Under the pieces are notes generated by a model. That model saw nothing but the letters and a program-made list of their open reading frames with translations. It was not told the DNA's origin and did not search any database. The position numbers were made by a program, and so were the translations under genes. Shown piece by piece: positions 22,746 to 34,163 of a DNA stretch of 64,000 nucleotides. Each line of letters begins with the position of its first letter. Position 1 is the stretch's first letter. The DNA is from Lactuca virosa. Lineage: Eukaryota; Streptophyta; Magnoliopsida; Asterales; Asteraceae. The stretch spans positions 138,112,494 to 138,176,493 of the forward strand of contig CAKMRJ010005523.1 in assembly GCA_928212115.1 (NCBI GenBank), in the 5' to 3' direction.

Positions 22746-23399
22746 CTGAAGTAGAGCCATACGTCTTGACTCTCCCATCTCTTAGATCTCTCAGGTAAAC
22801 ATGGTGGCTTCGTCTCCAATGCCCCTTCTCTTGGCAATAGAATCAGATGGACTCTTTTCGAATGGCACAAGGAACTATCTCAGAATTTACCTTTTCTGGA
22901 TTTCCAATGTCACCATTTTCAATGTCCATTGAAGTTTGGGAGTTTGATTTGCCAGACAATTTGCTCGATCAGCACGCCAAATCATTTCTGATTCAGCAGC
23001 TATAAGCAAATAGGTCAAATCAATGAGGGTCATGTCGTGAACCATCGTATAGTACTCTCTTACGAACTCACTATACGAATCAGGAAGTGACTGAAGAACC
23101 CAGTCAACAGCCAACATTTCTGAGATATCGACACCCATCATCCTTAACCTATCAATGTGTGACTTCATCTCTAAGATGTGTGCACACACAGGTTTCCCAT
23201 CTTCGTGTTTACTTGCCAAAAGGGCTTGAGTGAGCTTGAACTTTTCAAGCCTTTGAACTTGTGGGTTAGGGAGATTAATTGGAGGAGGTGGAGGAAGTGA
23301 AGCATGACTCTCATTTCTTTGATCGTATCGTGAAACGTCATCTTCATTTGGAAAGCTTGTTCCAAGTGACTTGGGAAGACCATTGTAAGATTTAGACAT
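22746..23399 (-). pseudogene. Copia-2 gag
   Basis: This is a minus-strand Gag of the UBN2 type. It starts MSKSYNGLPKSLG at 23399 and runs 170 codons to a stop at 22887-22889. Typical blocks are KPVCAHILEMKSHIDRL, VLQSLPDSYSEFV and LLIAAESEM. After the stop, in a shifted frame, comes YCQEKGHWRRS, a damaged CCHC zinc knuckle whose first and last Cys are lost. The ATG is preceded directly by a pyrimidine tract and TAG, so it may be reached by splicing of the leader. Gag would form particles. Without pol, the element would depend on an autonomous partner. Confidence 0.8.
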
Positions 23400-24867
23400 C
23401 TACAAAATGGGAGAAAATTCAAGTTAGTTGATAAGAATCCTTGATGTAACACCCAAATGAAACATCAAGGCTAGGATCCAACACAATACTCTACAACCTA
23501 GAAGAGGGATGTCGTAATCTAGTTGCAGAATATTTGAAGGTAGGTAAATGACGATTTACCAATTTCCACCATGAAAAACAAAAATGAAGTTTAAGTTTTA
23601 AATGAATTGAAACTCCTAGATCTTTTGGGACTCATTGAACTTTTCAATGGCATGTTTAATCTCGATTATGCCTTTCTATTTGTGACTGGGATGCCGAGGA
23701 TCACAAATAAGGTGTGAATAACCATACGAATCACGCGGTGCACCCAATTGCTACTATCACCTAATCAATGTGCCGGTTAGCCACACACGCTCCATTGATC
23801 TATGATAAACATCGAGCCACCCTTCGCCACCAATGTTAATCCTAAATTAGTGTGCCGGTTAACCACAAACGCTCCACTAACGTTTGACAAGGGTACGAAG
23901 TGTAATTCCATGGATTAGCATACAATTTCACATTTTGCCTAAAGTAACTAGAATTTTGGGAATTTGTATGTAGTTACTTTGTAGTTCATTATACTTTTAA
24001 TGGAAGGTTTCGTCCTATCCTACCCGTTCGGCTAACGACCCTCCACTAGTCAAGAGTGCGGTGGGTAAGAGTGGATACCCATTCAATCGCCATTTTATAG
24101 GCAATTTCCTTAAACACCCCTTATAGACTAGCTTCGTGAATGGGGCCTACTAACGGTAAGACTGACTGTTTACTCATACATATATAATATTAGACTTTTA
24201 ATTTTATATAGTATAGGGTGTATTTTACACTTTTAAAATACTAGGTGTTTCAATTTAATAAATTATACTTTTAATTTAATCAAATGTAAACCAAAACTTT
24301 ATGGAATTATTAAATCTCTTTTAATTATACACTTTAATTAATTAATAAAACCATAAGGGTGTAATTTGAACTTTTTCAAAAATACGAGGGTTTTAGAATT
24401 TAACATTTCAAAATTAAACTTTTAATTAACTTTTAAATTCCAAAACTTGAGGGCAAGTTTTGAAACATTTCAAAACATTAGAGTTTAGAATTTAAATATT
24501 TCAAAATTAAACTTTTAATCAAAAATTTAAATTCCAAAACTTGAGGGAAAGTTTTGAAACTTTTCAAAACATTAGGGTTTAACTATTTAAATTTTAAAAA
24601 CAAAACTTTTAAGTTCAAATTTAAACTATAAAACCTAAAGGGGAAAACTGAAACTTTTTCACAAGATAATTCAAATCTAAATTACAAATAATCAATCTTT
24701 ATCTAATAAAACAAAAGATTATCTAAATTTTGACAATTATCTTCTATTTTGGTAAGGATAATCACCCCATATCAATAAAAATCGGATTTTATGAATTAAA
24801 AACGTTTATGGTAAGTATCCCAAGCCAAAACAGCAACAAAATCGCCAAAAAAACGCTGCCAGATCCA

Positions 24868-24945
24868 TGGACTCGCCGAGTCAGGGACTGGACTCGCCGA
24901 GTCGGCCTGACTCGCCGAGTTCATCCACTGACTCACCGAGTTGGA
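24868..24945. repeat. cluster of ACTCGCCGAGT palindromes (Copia-2 leader)
   Basis: Three exact copies of ACTCGCCGAGT and one variant, ACTCACCGAGT, lie within about 80 bp just after the primer site in element orientation. Confidence 0.9.
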
Positions 24946-25023
24946 GATTCAGAAGGCAAAAAACTTCGTTTTTCATGCAAAGATCGATCAAACAAGCATC
25001 AAATTCACTAACAAACAACCCTA

Positions 25024-25036
25024 GGCTCTGATACCA
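25024..25036 (-). other. Copia-2 primer-binding site (tRNA-iMet)
   Basis: The minus strand reads TGGTATCAGAGCC one nucleotide after the LTR end. Confidence 0.92.
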
Positions 25037-25037
25037 C

Positions 25038-25825
25038 TGATGGGTTTCGAGCAATACATCAATCCTATGGTGTACATGCAAACCCTAATAGCTTTGGATC
25101 TAGTTTGTCTAATGAACATGCAATTGATAATCCAAAGCCATGAACCCTAGATCTAATAAACTATAACTGAAATTAGGGTTTAGATCTTACCTTTGATTGT
25201 TGTATAGCAATAACAATCAATCCTTGGCTTCAGAAAGCTTAGTGCCTCAAGTGTTGCACCTCTAATGGAGTCACAAACACCACTAAGCAACTTGGATGAA
25301 GAGGGAGGAGAGAGGAGGCACCAAAAACGGCTGGAAACCCTAAAGGAATAGTTCACCACGTTTTTGGGGCTTAAGGGTCCTTTATATACATGTTGGCTAT
25401 TAGGGTTTACAACTAGGAAACCCTAATCTGACTGCTTAGGCCTTAAGCAATCCAATGGACCATTCCAGAAGGCCCTTGGACGATTTCTTTATGGACCTCC
25501 ATATAGAATTCGTCCATTGCCATCTAATGAATCCAAAGCCCAACTTTGTAACTATCTTATAATTACAATATCTATCCCCTTAATTTAATTAATCTCTTTT
25601 AGCCACAAAATTAATTCTTAATTAATTCTTGGCTAATATTAATTAAACTATATGATTTCTCCTTTAATATATTATTCTCATAATATATTAATAAATCATA
25701 ATTAAACCTTTCCCTCCTTAATTCATCCTACATATTGCTATGGTGAAGGCAATCCAAAAGGACCATGCTCATAATCGGGTCAAGTACATACCAAAATAGT
25801 TATGGACTTAGACAGTAATCCAACA
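25038..25825 (-). mobile_element. Copia-2 5' LTR
   Basis: This is 788 bp and nearly identical to the left copy. The minus-strand TATA box is at about 25380-25388. The candidate leader-intron donor lies at 25190/25191. Confidence 0.93.
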
Positions 25826-25830
25826 ATTAT

Positions 25831-26749
25831 ATGAGAAGAAATGTTGTAGTTAGGAATGACAGAGAACCAAGTTGAAGCTAGTAGAGCTTGCTGAGATGCA
25901 GCTATAATGTAGACTTCTTAGGATAGACTCCTATGAAGTAGACTTAAAAGATACAACCATGAGAAGAAGACTTACTCAGATATAGGAATGACGATGTCAT
26001 GAAAGGATAATGAAACCAACAAATATGCATGATGGTTTGCATGAGTTAGAAGATGATGCAAGTAGTTGAAAATCGTTTGTCTCTACACTGCTAGAGTAAA
26101 TTTTGGTATAGTGTGTCTTGTAGAGTAGACACTACCCGAGAAAGAATTTATATAAAGAATTGGAAGTAAAATTCTATCGACCTATGAAAAAGTATTAGAA
26201 TATGCTAGATCAAGCATATGCATGAGAAGAATCCTAGAAGGCGAGTATAGGTAATCCAAGATATGTTTGATAGAAACGCGAAAACCCTAGTTGAGTCTAG
26301 GAGAAATTGTTGTATGTACCTGTTTGAACACACTCAGGTGTGAAAAGTTGCTTTGTGAAAACTTTTGAATGGTGACTTGGGAACCGCGAGACAATACTTG
26401 GGACGAGTATGAGTAGGTGTGAATAGTAGTAGAGGCCTATACTACTGGAAGCACAGGTTACACACTTGGATCAGGTAAAGTCACAAGGTTACCAAGAAGC
26501 TAGTAAATGATTTCGTTTTATTCATGTGTGTCGTTACCTTCGTTTCGGTAATGACTAAGAAGATAATTATCGTTTAAATCTTAATGTCATAAAGAGTGGA
26601 GTCCGATTAATATAAATCTACAAAGATAAAATTGATTGGTTTAGAAAGCCATGTATTGAGTAATGACGAAACTTCAGTCAAGAAGGAGACGGTCGAGATG
26701 GTCGATAGAAATATAACAATCTTCATTAAAGAATTGAGCAATCATTAGC
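25831..26749 (+). other. Tekay-1 decayed gag region
   Basis: This resumes Tekay-1 after Copia-2. No usable frame is seen. The box at about 26395-26460 (GAGTAGGTGTGAATAGTAG... CTGGAAGCACA) is shared with 8285-8350. Confidence 0.5.
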
Positions 26750-26966
26750 CAGAGATGTGACTTGCTATGTGGTGTTACTGGCCACAAGAAATGTTTCTGC
26801 CCTACTCTTACTAGTCAAATGACGGAGAGTCAAGTTTCCGTTCAACAATCAAAGAGTACTCCAACTAAAAAGGAGGAGGTGCCAAAAGCTAAAAGATGTG
26901 TATGTCCGAAAGCACGAATTAGAGATACGTGGTGCTATTCTTTCTATTCCGAAGCATCCACGTGTT
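26750..26966 (+). pseudogene. Tekay-1 Gag zinc-knuckle remnant
   Basis: A short frame with CGVTGHKKCFCP, followed by a Ser/Gln/Lys-rich tail (QQSKSTPTKKEEV), fits a degraded CCHC nucleocapsid motif. Both sides are eroded. Confidence 0.6.
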
Positions 26967-27399
26967 GATCAAACTCTTTTTGTTTTCTTTATTCCATCAA
27001 CTTGATGTATTCGATCTGATTCTAATACAAGAGTTTGGTTTGTTATGTGTCTTGTGCGTTATAAAATCAAAGGTCATTAGAATAAGACCATTCGAGTTGT
27101 TGTTATAGCAAAAGTAAAGACCTTATCTTGGGTTTAGTCTATAAACCAAGAAGGAGCAGGAGTCTGCAATAAGAATTGAGTTTTAACTCAAAGATTAGGA
27201 TTGAAGGCCCAATAGAGAATGATGAGCGGGTGCAGGTTTGAGCACCGCTAATAATTAAGAAATTCGAAGAGTCCGACAATCGTTTGGAAAACCAAAAGTT
27301 AAAAAAAATCATACATTTTAGATTACCACAGAGGGAGTAAGTTAGGACTCGAATGTTGTGACTAGTAATTTCTCGTAAACTTTAGATCTGCTCACATCT

Positions 27400-27743
27400 T
27401 ATTTGATTGTGATGCCTCAGATTCTTTCGTGCCTTATAAATTCGCATATTCTTTTCAAATTGCTTGTTACGCAATTGTCCAATCGTTTCATATAGATAAC
27501 ATAGGAAATATATCATTACTTGTTGATAAAGTCTATAGAGATAGTGTCATAGGAATTGAAAGTTATAACCTTCCTGCTAACCTAATTCCTATCTTCTTTC
27601 CCAACTTTGATATTATTCTCGACATGAATCAATTTTCAAAGAACTACGCAGAACTCTTGTGCTACGAAGAGATGATATGCATCCCTATCGAAAGGAAGGA
27701 TTCTATTTATGTCTACGGTGAAAATAATAAATTTCTTTCTTAA
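27400..27743 (+). pseudogene. Tekay-1 protease-to-RT linker remnant
   Basis: Residues VYRDSVIGIESYNLPANLIPI and FDIILDMNQFSKNYAELLC correspond to the C-terminal half of a gypsy aspartic protease and the linker before RT (normally ending GMDWL). The catalytic Asp region upstream is not in frame. RT and RNase H, which should follow, are absent: the next recognisable domain is integrase. Confidence 0.65.
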
Positions 27744-27779
27744 AAACTCGTAAATTTATATCGAAGGGATATTCTACTT

Positions 27780-28315
27780 ATCCGGCTTATACAGTTAATA
27801 CCTTGAAAGATGAGAAGAAAACTGTGAATGATAGCCTTTGGATAATTATCGACCGACTGATTAAGAGTGCATATTTTCTCGCCATACGTACAACGGTTCT
27901 AATGGAAAAATACGCACAAGTTTACTTAGACAAAATTGTGGCGAGACATGGTGTGCCACTAAAGATTATTTCCGATCGTGATACTCGCTTCACTTCTCAC
28001 TTTTGGGCAAGTATGAAAAGTGAACTGGGATCTCGAGTTGCTCCCAACACAGCTTATCATCCCCAGACAGATGGTTAGACAGAGAGAACAATCCAAACAG
28101 TAGAAGATATGCTTCGTGCATATGTATTAGAGTTCGGTAGTAACTGTGAACACCATTATATTGGCATAATGTAGGACAGAAAATCCTTGGTGGTCCTGAA
28201 ATGATTCAAGAAACCACTGATAAGATTCAAATTATACTTAGGGAAAATAAGAATGAGATAAGAGCGAAATATCCTCATTTGTCTAAATCATTGTGATTTC
28301 GGGGACGAAATCCTC
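27780..28315 (+). pseudogene. Tekay-1 integrase core and pol end (broken)
   Basis: Integrase core motifs are clear: WIIIDRLIKSAYFLAIRTT (first Asp), KIISDRDTRFTSHFW (second Asp) and, after a stop at 28076-28078, TERTIQTVEDMLRA (Glu). After about 28150 only scraps survive, such as PEMIQETTDKIQ and the terminal KYPHL. A GTGATTTCGGGGACGAAAT segment just before the polypurine tract is typical of this lineage. Confidence 0.82.
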
Positions 28316-28331
28316 AAAAGGAGGAGGTATT

Positions 28332-30786
28332 TGTAACATACACGTTTTGAAATCGTGTTATGTAATTTAAAAAGTTAATAATATTATGAAATATTATGTA
28401 AAATTGAGTGTTGAGTTCTAACAGATAGCTTTTACTAGAAATAAAGTAAAACTATGTTTAGAATCACTCATAAAATATTGGAAGTCCTATGAGATTCCAA
28501 TTAAAAGCCAAACAATGAAATTTAGCGAAAATATAAAATTTGAAATAAGTAAAATTTTATTATTGAAAGTTGTAGATAATCTCGTTAGAAACATGTAGGC
28601 GAAAACCTCGTCGAAATCCGAGTTATAACGAAGAAGTTATAACCAATCAAAGATCCGCGACAAAACCGACACGGTGCCGAATGACGTAAAAAGTGAGTTT
28701 TTGATAAACTAATTTTTAGCCTTAGTGATCTAAATGAAAGTCGTATTATTCATTAAACCGAGAATTTTGATAAAAAGAACGCCAAAATCTGACTTCGTAT
28801 GAGGAAGTTATGATTTTTACAAGTTTCAGCTTAGCAGTAGACAGCTAAAAACTTGAATTTTAGATCGAGTAATTTGTAGCCGACACAACCTAAACGAGAA
28901 TCGAAGGTCTCGTCATTAGCAGTACCACGGTAAAAAGTCTGACAAAAACGGACGTCTGATGAAGAAGTTGTGAATTTTTAACGGATTTACCAGTCCTGGT
29001 CTGTTAAAAATAATAATATAAAAGTAAATTCAAAATTTTCTGACGAAGTCTGAACGAAAATTGTAGAGCATAATTTTCCCTACGCGTGCATATAAAGAAC
29101 GTCAAAAACGGAGCCCGTATGAGAAAGTTATGGATTTTACAAGATTGGGCACAATTTTCGAGAAAAATCGCATGAATAGTGCCAGCCACGTCACCCTCGC
29201 TCTGAGCTGGCACGTGTCCGAAGCTGTTGCGTGGCACGTCCGAGAAGCGACGCGTGTCGCACAGGTGTCCGAAGCTGGTCACGTGATCTCGCATGCTTCC
29301 CTCGTGACCTGACCCACGTGTTGGCTCCTGATTCGACCGAGGGTGCGGTCCAATGAACTTCTGACGTGCATCGCTGCTGTTGCCCCATGTCCGAGGTGCT
29401 GGCCCAATCTGAAGCCGGCACGTAGCCTTCTCGCATCCGAGCCTTGCCGTAGTAGCCAGCTGGTCCGAGTCTCGCAGACACGTGCCCCTCCCTCCTCGCT
29501 TCAGATCCAACCCTCGCTGCTATATATAGTGGTGGTTGCGAACCCTCCCGAGAAAAATGGGAAATTTGCCACTTTCACCCCCCTTTTCGATATTTTTACT
29601 ATCTCGACATCCCCCGAAGCCCCGATATCATTTTTAGCACCCGAACCACGCCCCGAAATTCCCGAGAAGCCCGAAAAATTTATCTTTTCGGTTTCGAAGC
29701 CCAAACCTCGCAGGGCCCGATTTTCAAGAAAACTCCCAGTTTTCAACGAATAAAGTCATATTTAGAGCCGAAATGCTGCACAAATTATTATTTTGACCCC
29801 CGGTTATTTCAAGGTGAGTTTAATATATAGGAACAATTGTATGTTATGTGTTATATGTATTATGTGCTTTTCCATGTTATCATCTCGTGTTATTATTTCC
29901 GCTATTTTTATAGCAAGGTTATACCTCTGACCACGAAGTGTATGACATAGGCATCACTTGGGTATTGGTAAGAACCGTTGACCATGAAGTGTATGACATA
30001 GGCATCACTTTGGCTTCGGTAGTATTCTAAGATAAGGCTGAAAGCCTAAGTATTCTAGCAAAATAATATTCCTGAGTATCTTCCGTGTTATTTTTATTCG
30101 TTATTCTTTTTAATAGCAAAAGAAATACCTTTGACCATGTGATCAGTGAAAGGACTTAGATTCATATTGGTACTAGTATGTAGCCTCTGGCCATGTAGAA
30201 CATGTCTCCGTAAGAGAATGATTTCTATTCTATGGTATTGGCAAAAGGTTAGACAGGGTTATAAGCCTGAAATCTACCAAAATGTTAATCCGAAGTTGTA
30301 TGTCTTCTGTGCCATTTGGGCCAAAACTTTATTGATTATATATATCAAGTATGGAATTTGTTATGTCACATATGCCTTTGTTGTTCCTTGTTCCCCTTTG
30401 CTTCTGCCATATTGAAGTATATATATGGCATAACGTTATATTGTATCTATTATTGAACTCACTAAGCGTCACCGCTTACCCTCTCAATGTTTAACAAATT
30501 TGCAGGGAATAAGTAACCAGTATAGTCATATACTGTTGGAAGGTTTAGAATAGTTGTAATATTACTTTTGTATTTCGGTTTGTGTTTGTATAAAATTACA
30601 ATATCCTGGGTAGTTATGTAAAACATTAAAACATAGTTGGTTTGTATCCAATCTTTTGTAATCACTTTATCAATGTAAGATATTGTTTTATAAATATGCA
30701 TGTAACATGTTTTGGAATAACTATATTGTCAAGTATGAAAGTTTGGGTCTTTCAGAAATATGAAAGTTTAGAAAGGGGTTCTTTCA
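28332..30786 (+). mobile_element. Tekay-1 3' LTR
   Basis: This is 2,455 bp, begins TGTAACATACACG after a purine-rich tract at 28316-28331, and ends TTCTTTCA before GTGTT. It keeps the TATA box (about 29520) and both candidate splice sites seen in the 5' copy. Confidence 0.92.
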
Positions 30787-32614
30787 GTGTTCTTGGTCTC
30801 TTGTTGAAATTGGGTTTGGCTTTGAGCAAGAGAAGTGACAAGTTCTTAAAGGCTCATTTGATGGTTACCACTTGATTGACCTTGTTGGTAAGGATGTTGG
30901 TAATGTGGAGGGGGGTGAGATGTTTGGGAATATGGAGGTTTTTGTGATGGGTATTGAGAAAAAATGGGGTCTCATCATAACATGTGGTGGGTTTTGCTTT
31001 GGTGGGTATGGGTTGGTTGGGTTATTCCTCCAATTTGGGTTGTAGTTGTTTTGAAATCCCATGGGTCTTGGTTGACCTTGATATCCTCCCATTGCATTAA
31101 CATCCTCCGGTTCACTACCAAGTGAGGGACACTTATCCGTGTAATGCCCCGTCATTGCACAAATACCACACACCATTAATTGTTGACCACTTCCCACCAC
31201 CATTTGACTCAACACATTAGTCAAATCTAAGAGCTTTGATTCCAAGTGTTGGGTGTTGCTAACTTCACCAACCACTTGTGGAGAATTTCTCTTCATTTCA
31301 TTTCGGGTCCCAAAGTTCCTTTGATTTTGAGAAATGGTTCCAAAAAGTGATCTTATCTCTTGAGGTGTCTTGTTGAAGATGTCACCACCACTTGAAGCAT
31401 CAATCATCCTTCGATCTTTTTCATTCATACCCTCATAAAATTGTTGAAGAAGTAGTTGTTCGGGAATGTTGTGTTGAGGACAACTTGTACACAAGTTGTT
31501 GAATCGCTCCCAAAAATCATGAAAAGTCTCATTCTCCCCTTGACGAATCCCCAAAATGTCACTTCTTTGGCTTGAAATTTGGGAGGTGGGATAGAACTTG
31601 CTATTGAAGGATTTGAGTAACTCTTCCCATGTGTGAATAGATCCCGGCGGTAAGTTGAATAACCACTCTCTAGCTTTATCTTCCAAGGTGAGCGGGAAGG
31701 CGGTTAACTTGAAATCATCCAATGTCACATGTTCGGGCAACATGCTAACACATATCATATGAAAGGACTTCAAATGCCTTTGAGGATCTTCTCTATCCAA
31801 CCCATGGAACTTGGTGAGTTGATGTATGAAACTTGACTTCAATTCAATCCCTCGGCGGTTTGCGGGATAAACAATACCAAGGGGTGTGTGAGTAACATCC
31901 ATCTCCATCATTTGTCGAAGTGTCAACTCTTGAGGAGGATTGGGTGGATTGGGGTTATTGGGATATTGGTGCATGTAATTGGGAGGTTGTTGGTAAGGTG
32001 GGTATGGGTATTGTTGGCGATTGTACATTTGTGGTGGATAAGGTTGGTAGTTAGGGTATTGGTTGTAGGGAGGTTGTTGTTGTGGGTACATTGGGTTTTG
32101 GTACATTGGAGGGTGTTGGTAATTGGGTTGATTTGGGTAATGTACTTGTTGTTGAACTTGAAAAGCATTGGTTTGAGGTTGGTTGTTTCGGTGGGATTGT
32201 TGGTTTTTTAGTTGTGGTGGTTGATAATTGGGTTGGTTTTGAGGAGGGGCTTGATTCCAAGGTGGCATATCAATGAGAGGTTCTTGTTGTTGTTGTCTTA
32301 GTTGTTGGGGTGGGGTATTGGCATCTTGATTGTTGGGGTTTGGGTTGGGATTGTGAGGTGGAGTGTGATTCATGGCTATGTAGTTTTCAAACGGAATGTC
32401 TTCAAAGGAATGACCAACAATTGGAGAACTCAGCTCGGTGTCGGTATCACTTGAAGTATGAAACTTGATCTTCTATGTTGATTAATGGAGAAGAGGAAGA
32501 AGCTTGAACTAGTTGTTGTTTCTTTGCTTGTTTGGCTAACTTTTTCAACCTTTTTGCTTCTTTTTCAATCTCCGGATTGTAGAGTAGTTCACCAGTTCTT
32601 GTAGACCTAGGCAT
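30787..32614 (-). pseudogene. Athila-1 gag, main piece
   Basis: This is a retrotransposon Gag on the minus strand. The likely start is the ATG at 32614 (MPRSTRTGELLYNPEI), 27 nt from the primer site. A frameshift near 32465 leads into a 502-codon frame beginning at 32373. That frame has a Pro/Gln/Asn-rich N-terminal third and a Gag core (KAREWLFNLPPGSIHTWEEL, RQGENETFHDFWERF). A CCHC zinc knuckle CGICAMTGHYTDKC follows. One extra T in a homopolymer at about 30960 and a GAA-to-TAA stop near 30852 break the tail, and Tekay-1 splits it at the 3' side. The product would package element RNA. The lesions are few, which fits a young insertion. Confidence 0.88.
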
Positions 32615-32640
32615 AAACAATCAAATAACAATAACCAAAT

Positions 32641-32658
32641 TCCCCGGCAACGGCGCCA
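32641..32658 (-). other. Athila-1 primer-binding site (tRNA-Asp)
   Basis: The minus strand reads TGGCGCCGTTGCCGGGGA five nucleotides after the LTR, complementary to the 3' end of tRNA-Asp as in Athila elements. Confidence 0.92.
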
Positions 32659-32663
32659 AAACT

Positions 32664-34158
32664 TGGTGGGATGTCAAGTCCACCAAGCAAATTACACCCT
32701 TTGTTTGCAAATAAAACGTAATATAATGGTAAAAAGGGGTATCGATCCTCGGGGAAATGGTTGTATTCAATCACCAATGCAATCCAATAGAACTAGTGTA
32801 AATAAACTAACTAACTACAATTAAACTAAAAGGGGAGTGTTATGATTTCTTGAAAACTAAAAGACTTGAATAACTAAAAACTTGCAATTAAGAAAGAAAG
32901 TGAGATGCTCAAATATTGGAGAGAATTGGTAAACTAAGGCAATTCAACACAATGAACATTTGTCTGTTTATCATTAGGATTTAACATGAAGCTTATCATT
33001 CACCCAAAATTGGTTATAGCAATCATGAAGCATGATATGCCAAAATTTCTCATATGTAGTATGGAGGTTGGGGAAGCCCACAACTCACATTCTTAATCAA
33101 AATCAAGGATCCAATTGAAGCAATTGAATCCAAGAAGTTGATTAGCCTTAAGAATGAAGAAATCCCCAATTCCTAGAGGATGTCAATGCTTACACATCCA
33201 TAAAGGAGTTATGATTCATAAGCTAGAGATGATTTCTGCCATCATAAAACCCTTGTTCTAAGTAAATTCAATGATTCAATGCTAAACCAAAGAAATAAAC
33301 CAACAATTGCTTATTAAAGTACCAATCTCATGATCAAAGCACTAAACAAGCATAGGAAATATGAACTGGAATCATAGACATAAGATAAATCAAAAATAAG
33401 CATAAATCCTTCAAAAACCCACAAACATTCAGAGGTTTTAGCCAAGGTCTACCAAAATAGAGAGTTTAGCCACTCATGGCAATAGAACAACAATCACAAA
33501 AGTCTAATTGCATAAAGAAACTACCAATAACTTGGAAAGATGAAAAGAAATGAGTCTTGAGCTCCAAAATCGCCTTCTTCTGGTCTCCCATGGTGTAAAA
33601 TCGAAGTGATAGCTGATAGATCCCATCCCCCAAGGTAATGGCAAGCCAAATGACCAAAATGACCAAAACTGGGCAGTTGCGCGGGTACCCGCGCGACGGA
33701 AATTCTACCCGCGCAAGTGCTGCTGGAATGCTATTCGCTCATTTTTCCTCCACTAACCATCCCATTACCAAAGATTCTCTTGGTCCCCTCCATCTCCCAC
33801 ATGATTCAAACTAGCCAATCATCTTTTAGCTTCAAAAATGGATGCTCCAAGCCCAAATTAATTATCCATGATCCATCTTCACAAGCCCACTTCATCCAAG
33901 CCTTTATCTTTTTAAGCCCAAATCTCCTTTGGTGGATCCCCCAAGCCCAATAATGCATCGAAAAGCCCACTAAGCCCAACTCCAGTCAAACCGCAACCGC
34001 AATGAGCTCCAAAACCCTGCAAAATTTCTTATACAAAATAAAAAGTCCACGATACGATCCATGATAAAGAAAATAAAGAATATACAATGCAATACTAATA
34101 AAAAGAGCTAAAAATCTAAAATAAACTAATAAAAATAAGGAAATAAAATAAGCTATCA
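32664..34158 (-). mobile_element. Athila-1 5' LTR (right copy)
   Basis: This is 1,495 bp. It carries the exact palindrome GCGCGGGTACCCGCGC at about 33679-33694; the left copy has the variant GCGTGGGTACCCGCGC. The right end abuts GATGT. Confidence 0.93.
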
Positions 34159-34163
34159 GATGT

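Larger units (their letters stand above)
23400..25190 (-). other. candidate leader intron of Copia-2
   Basis: A strong donor AATCAAAG/GTAAGATC lies within the 5' LTR at 25191/25190. An acceptor TCCCATTTTGTAG directly abuts the gag ATG. The 1,791-bp interval removed would include the primer site and the CpG palindrome cluster. Copia-3 has the same layout. Confidence 0.55.
18149..25825 (-). mobile_element. Copia-2: Ty1/copia element with gag only
   Basis: Both LTRs are 788 bp (18149-18936 and 25038-25825), flanked by perfect ATTAT duplications at 18144-18148 and 25826-25830. The element reads on the minus strand: 5' LTR at right, primer site GGTATCAGAGCC, long leader, gag at 23399, a long non-coding stretch, polypurine tract CTTATCCAAGTGGGAGAC, and 3' LTR at left. 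No pol is recognisable. LTR, leader and 3' UTR are related to Copia-3, which does have pol. It is the innermost insertion of the nest. Confidence 0.92.
14529..30786 (+). mobile_element. Tekay-1: Ty3/gypsy element, nested host
   Basis: The LTRs are 14529-16984 and 28332-30786 (2,456 and 2,455 bp), flanked by perfect duplications GTGTT at 14524-14528 and 30787-30791. The primer site TGGTATCAGAGC matches initiator tRNA-Met. The polypurine tract AAAAGGAGGAGG precedes the 3' LTR. Only scraps of zinc knuckle, protease and integrase remain, and RT is gone. Copia-2 is inserted at 18149. The end of pol (EIRAKYPHL followed by TTTCGGGGACGAAAT) resembles chromoviruses of the Tekay/Del group. It interrupts Athila-1 gag. 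Confidence 0.92.
9458..34158 (-). mobile_element. Athila-1: Athila-like Ty3/gypsy retrotransposon, nested host
   Basis: This is a complete element in outline, reading on the minus strand. Its LTRs are 9458-10948 and 32664-34158 (1,491 and 1,495 bp), differing at roughly two percent of positions by eye. It is flanked by perfect 5-bp duplications GATGT at 9453-9457 and 34159-34163. The primer site matches tRNA-Asp, as in Athila elements. Gag, a protease and an integrase C-terminus remain. Most of its 24.7-kb span is the 16.3-kb Tekay-1 insertion, so its own sequence is about 8.4 kb. It was inserted into Gypsy-P. Confidence 0.92.

Noticed and set aside
31888..32276. Plus-strand and alternative minus-strand frames over Athila-1 gag
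   Set aside because: They are shadows of the Pro/Gln/Asn-rich Gag segment read in other frames; the Gag frame has the conserved core and zinc knuckle.
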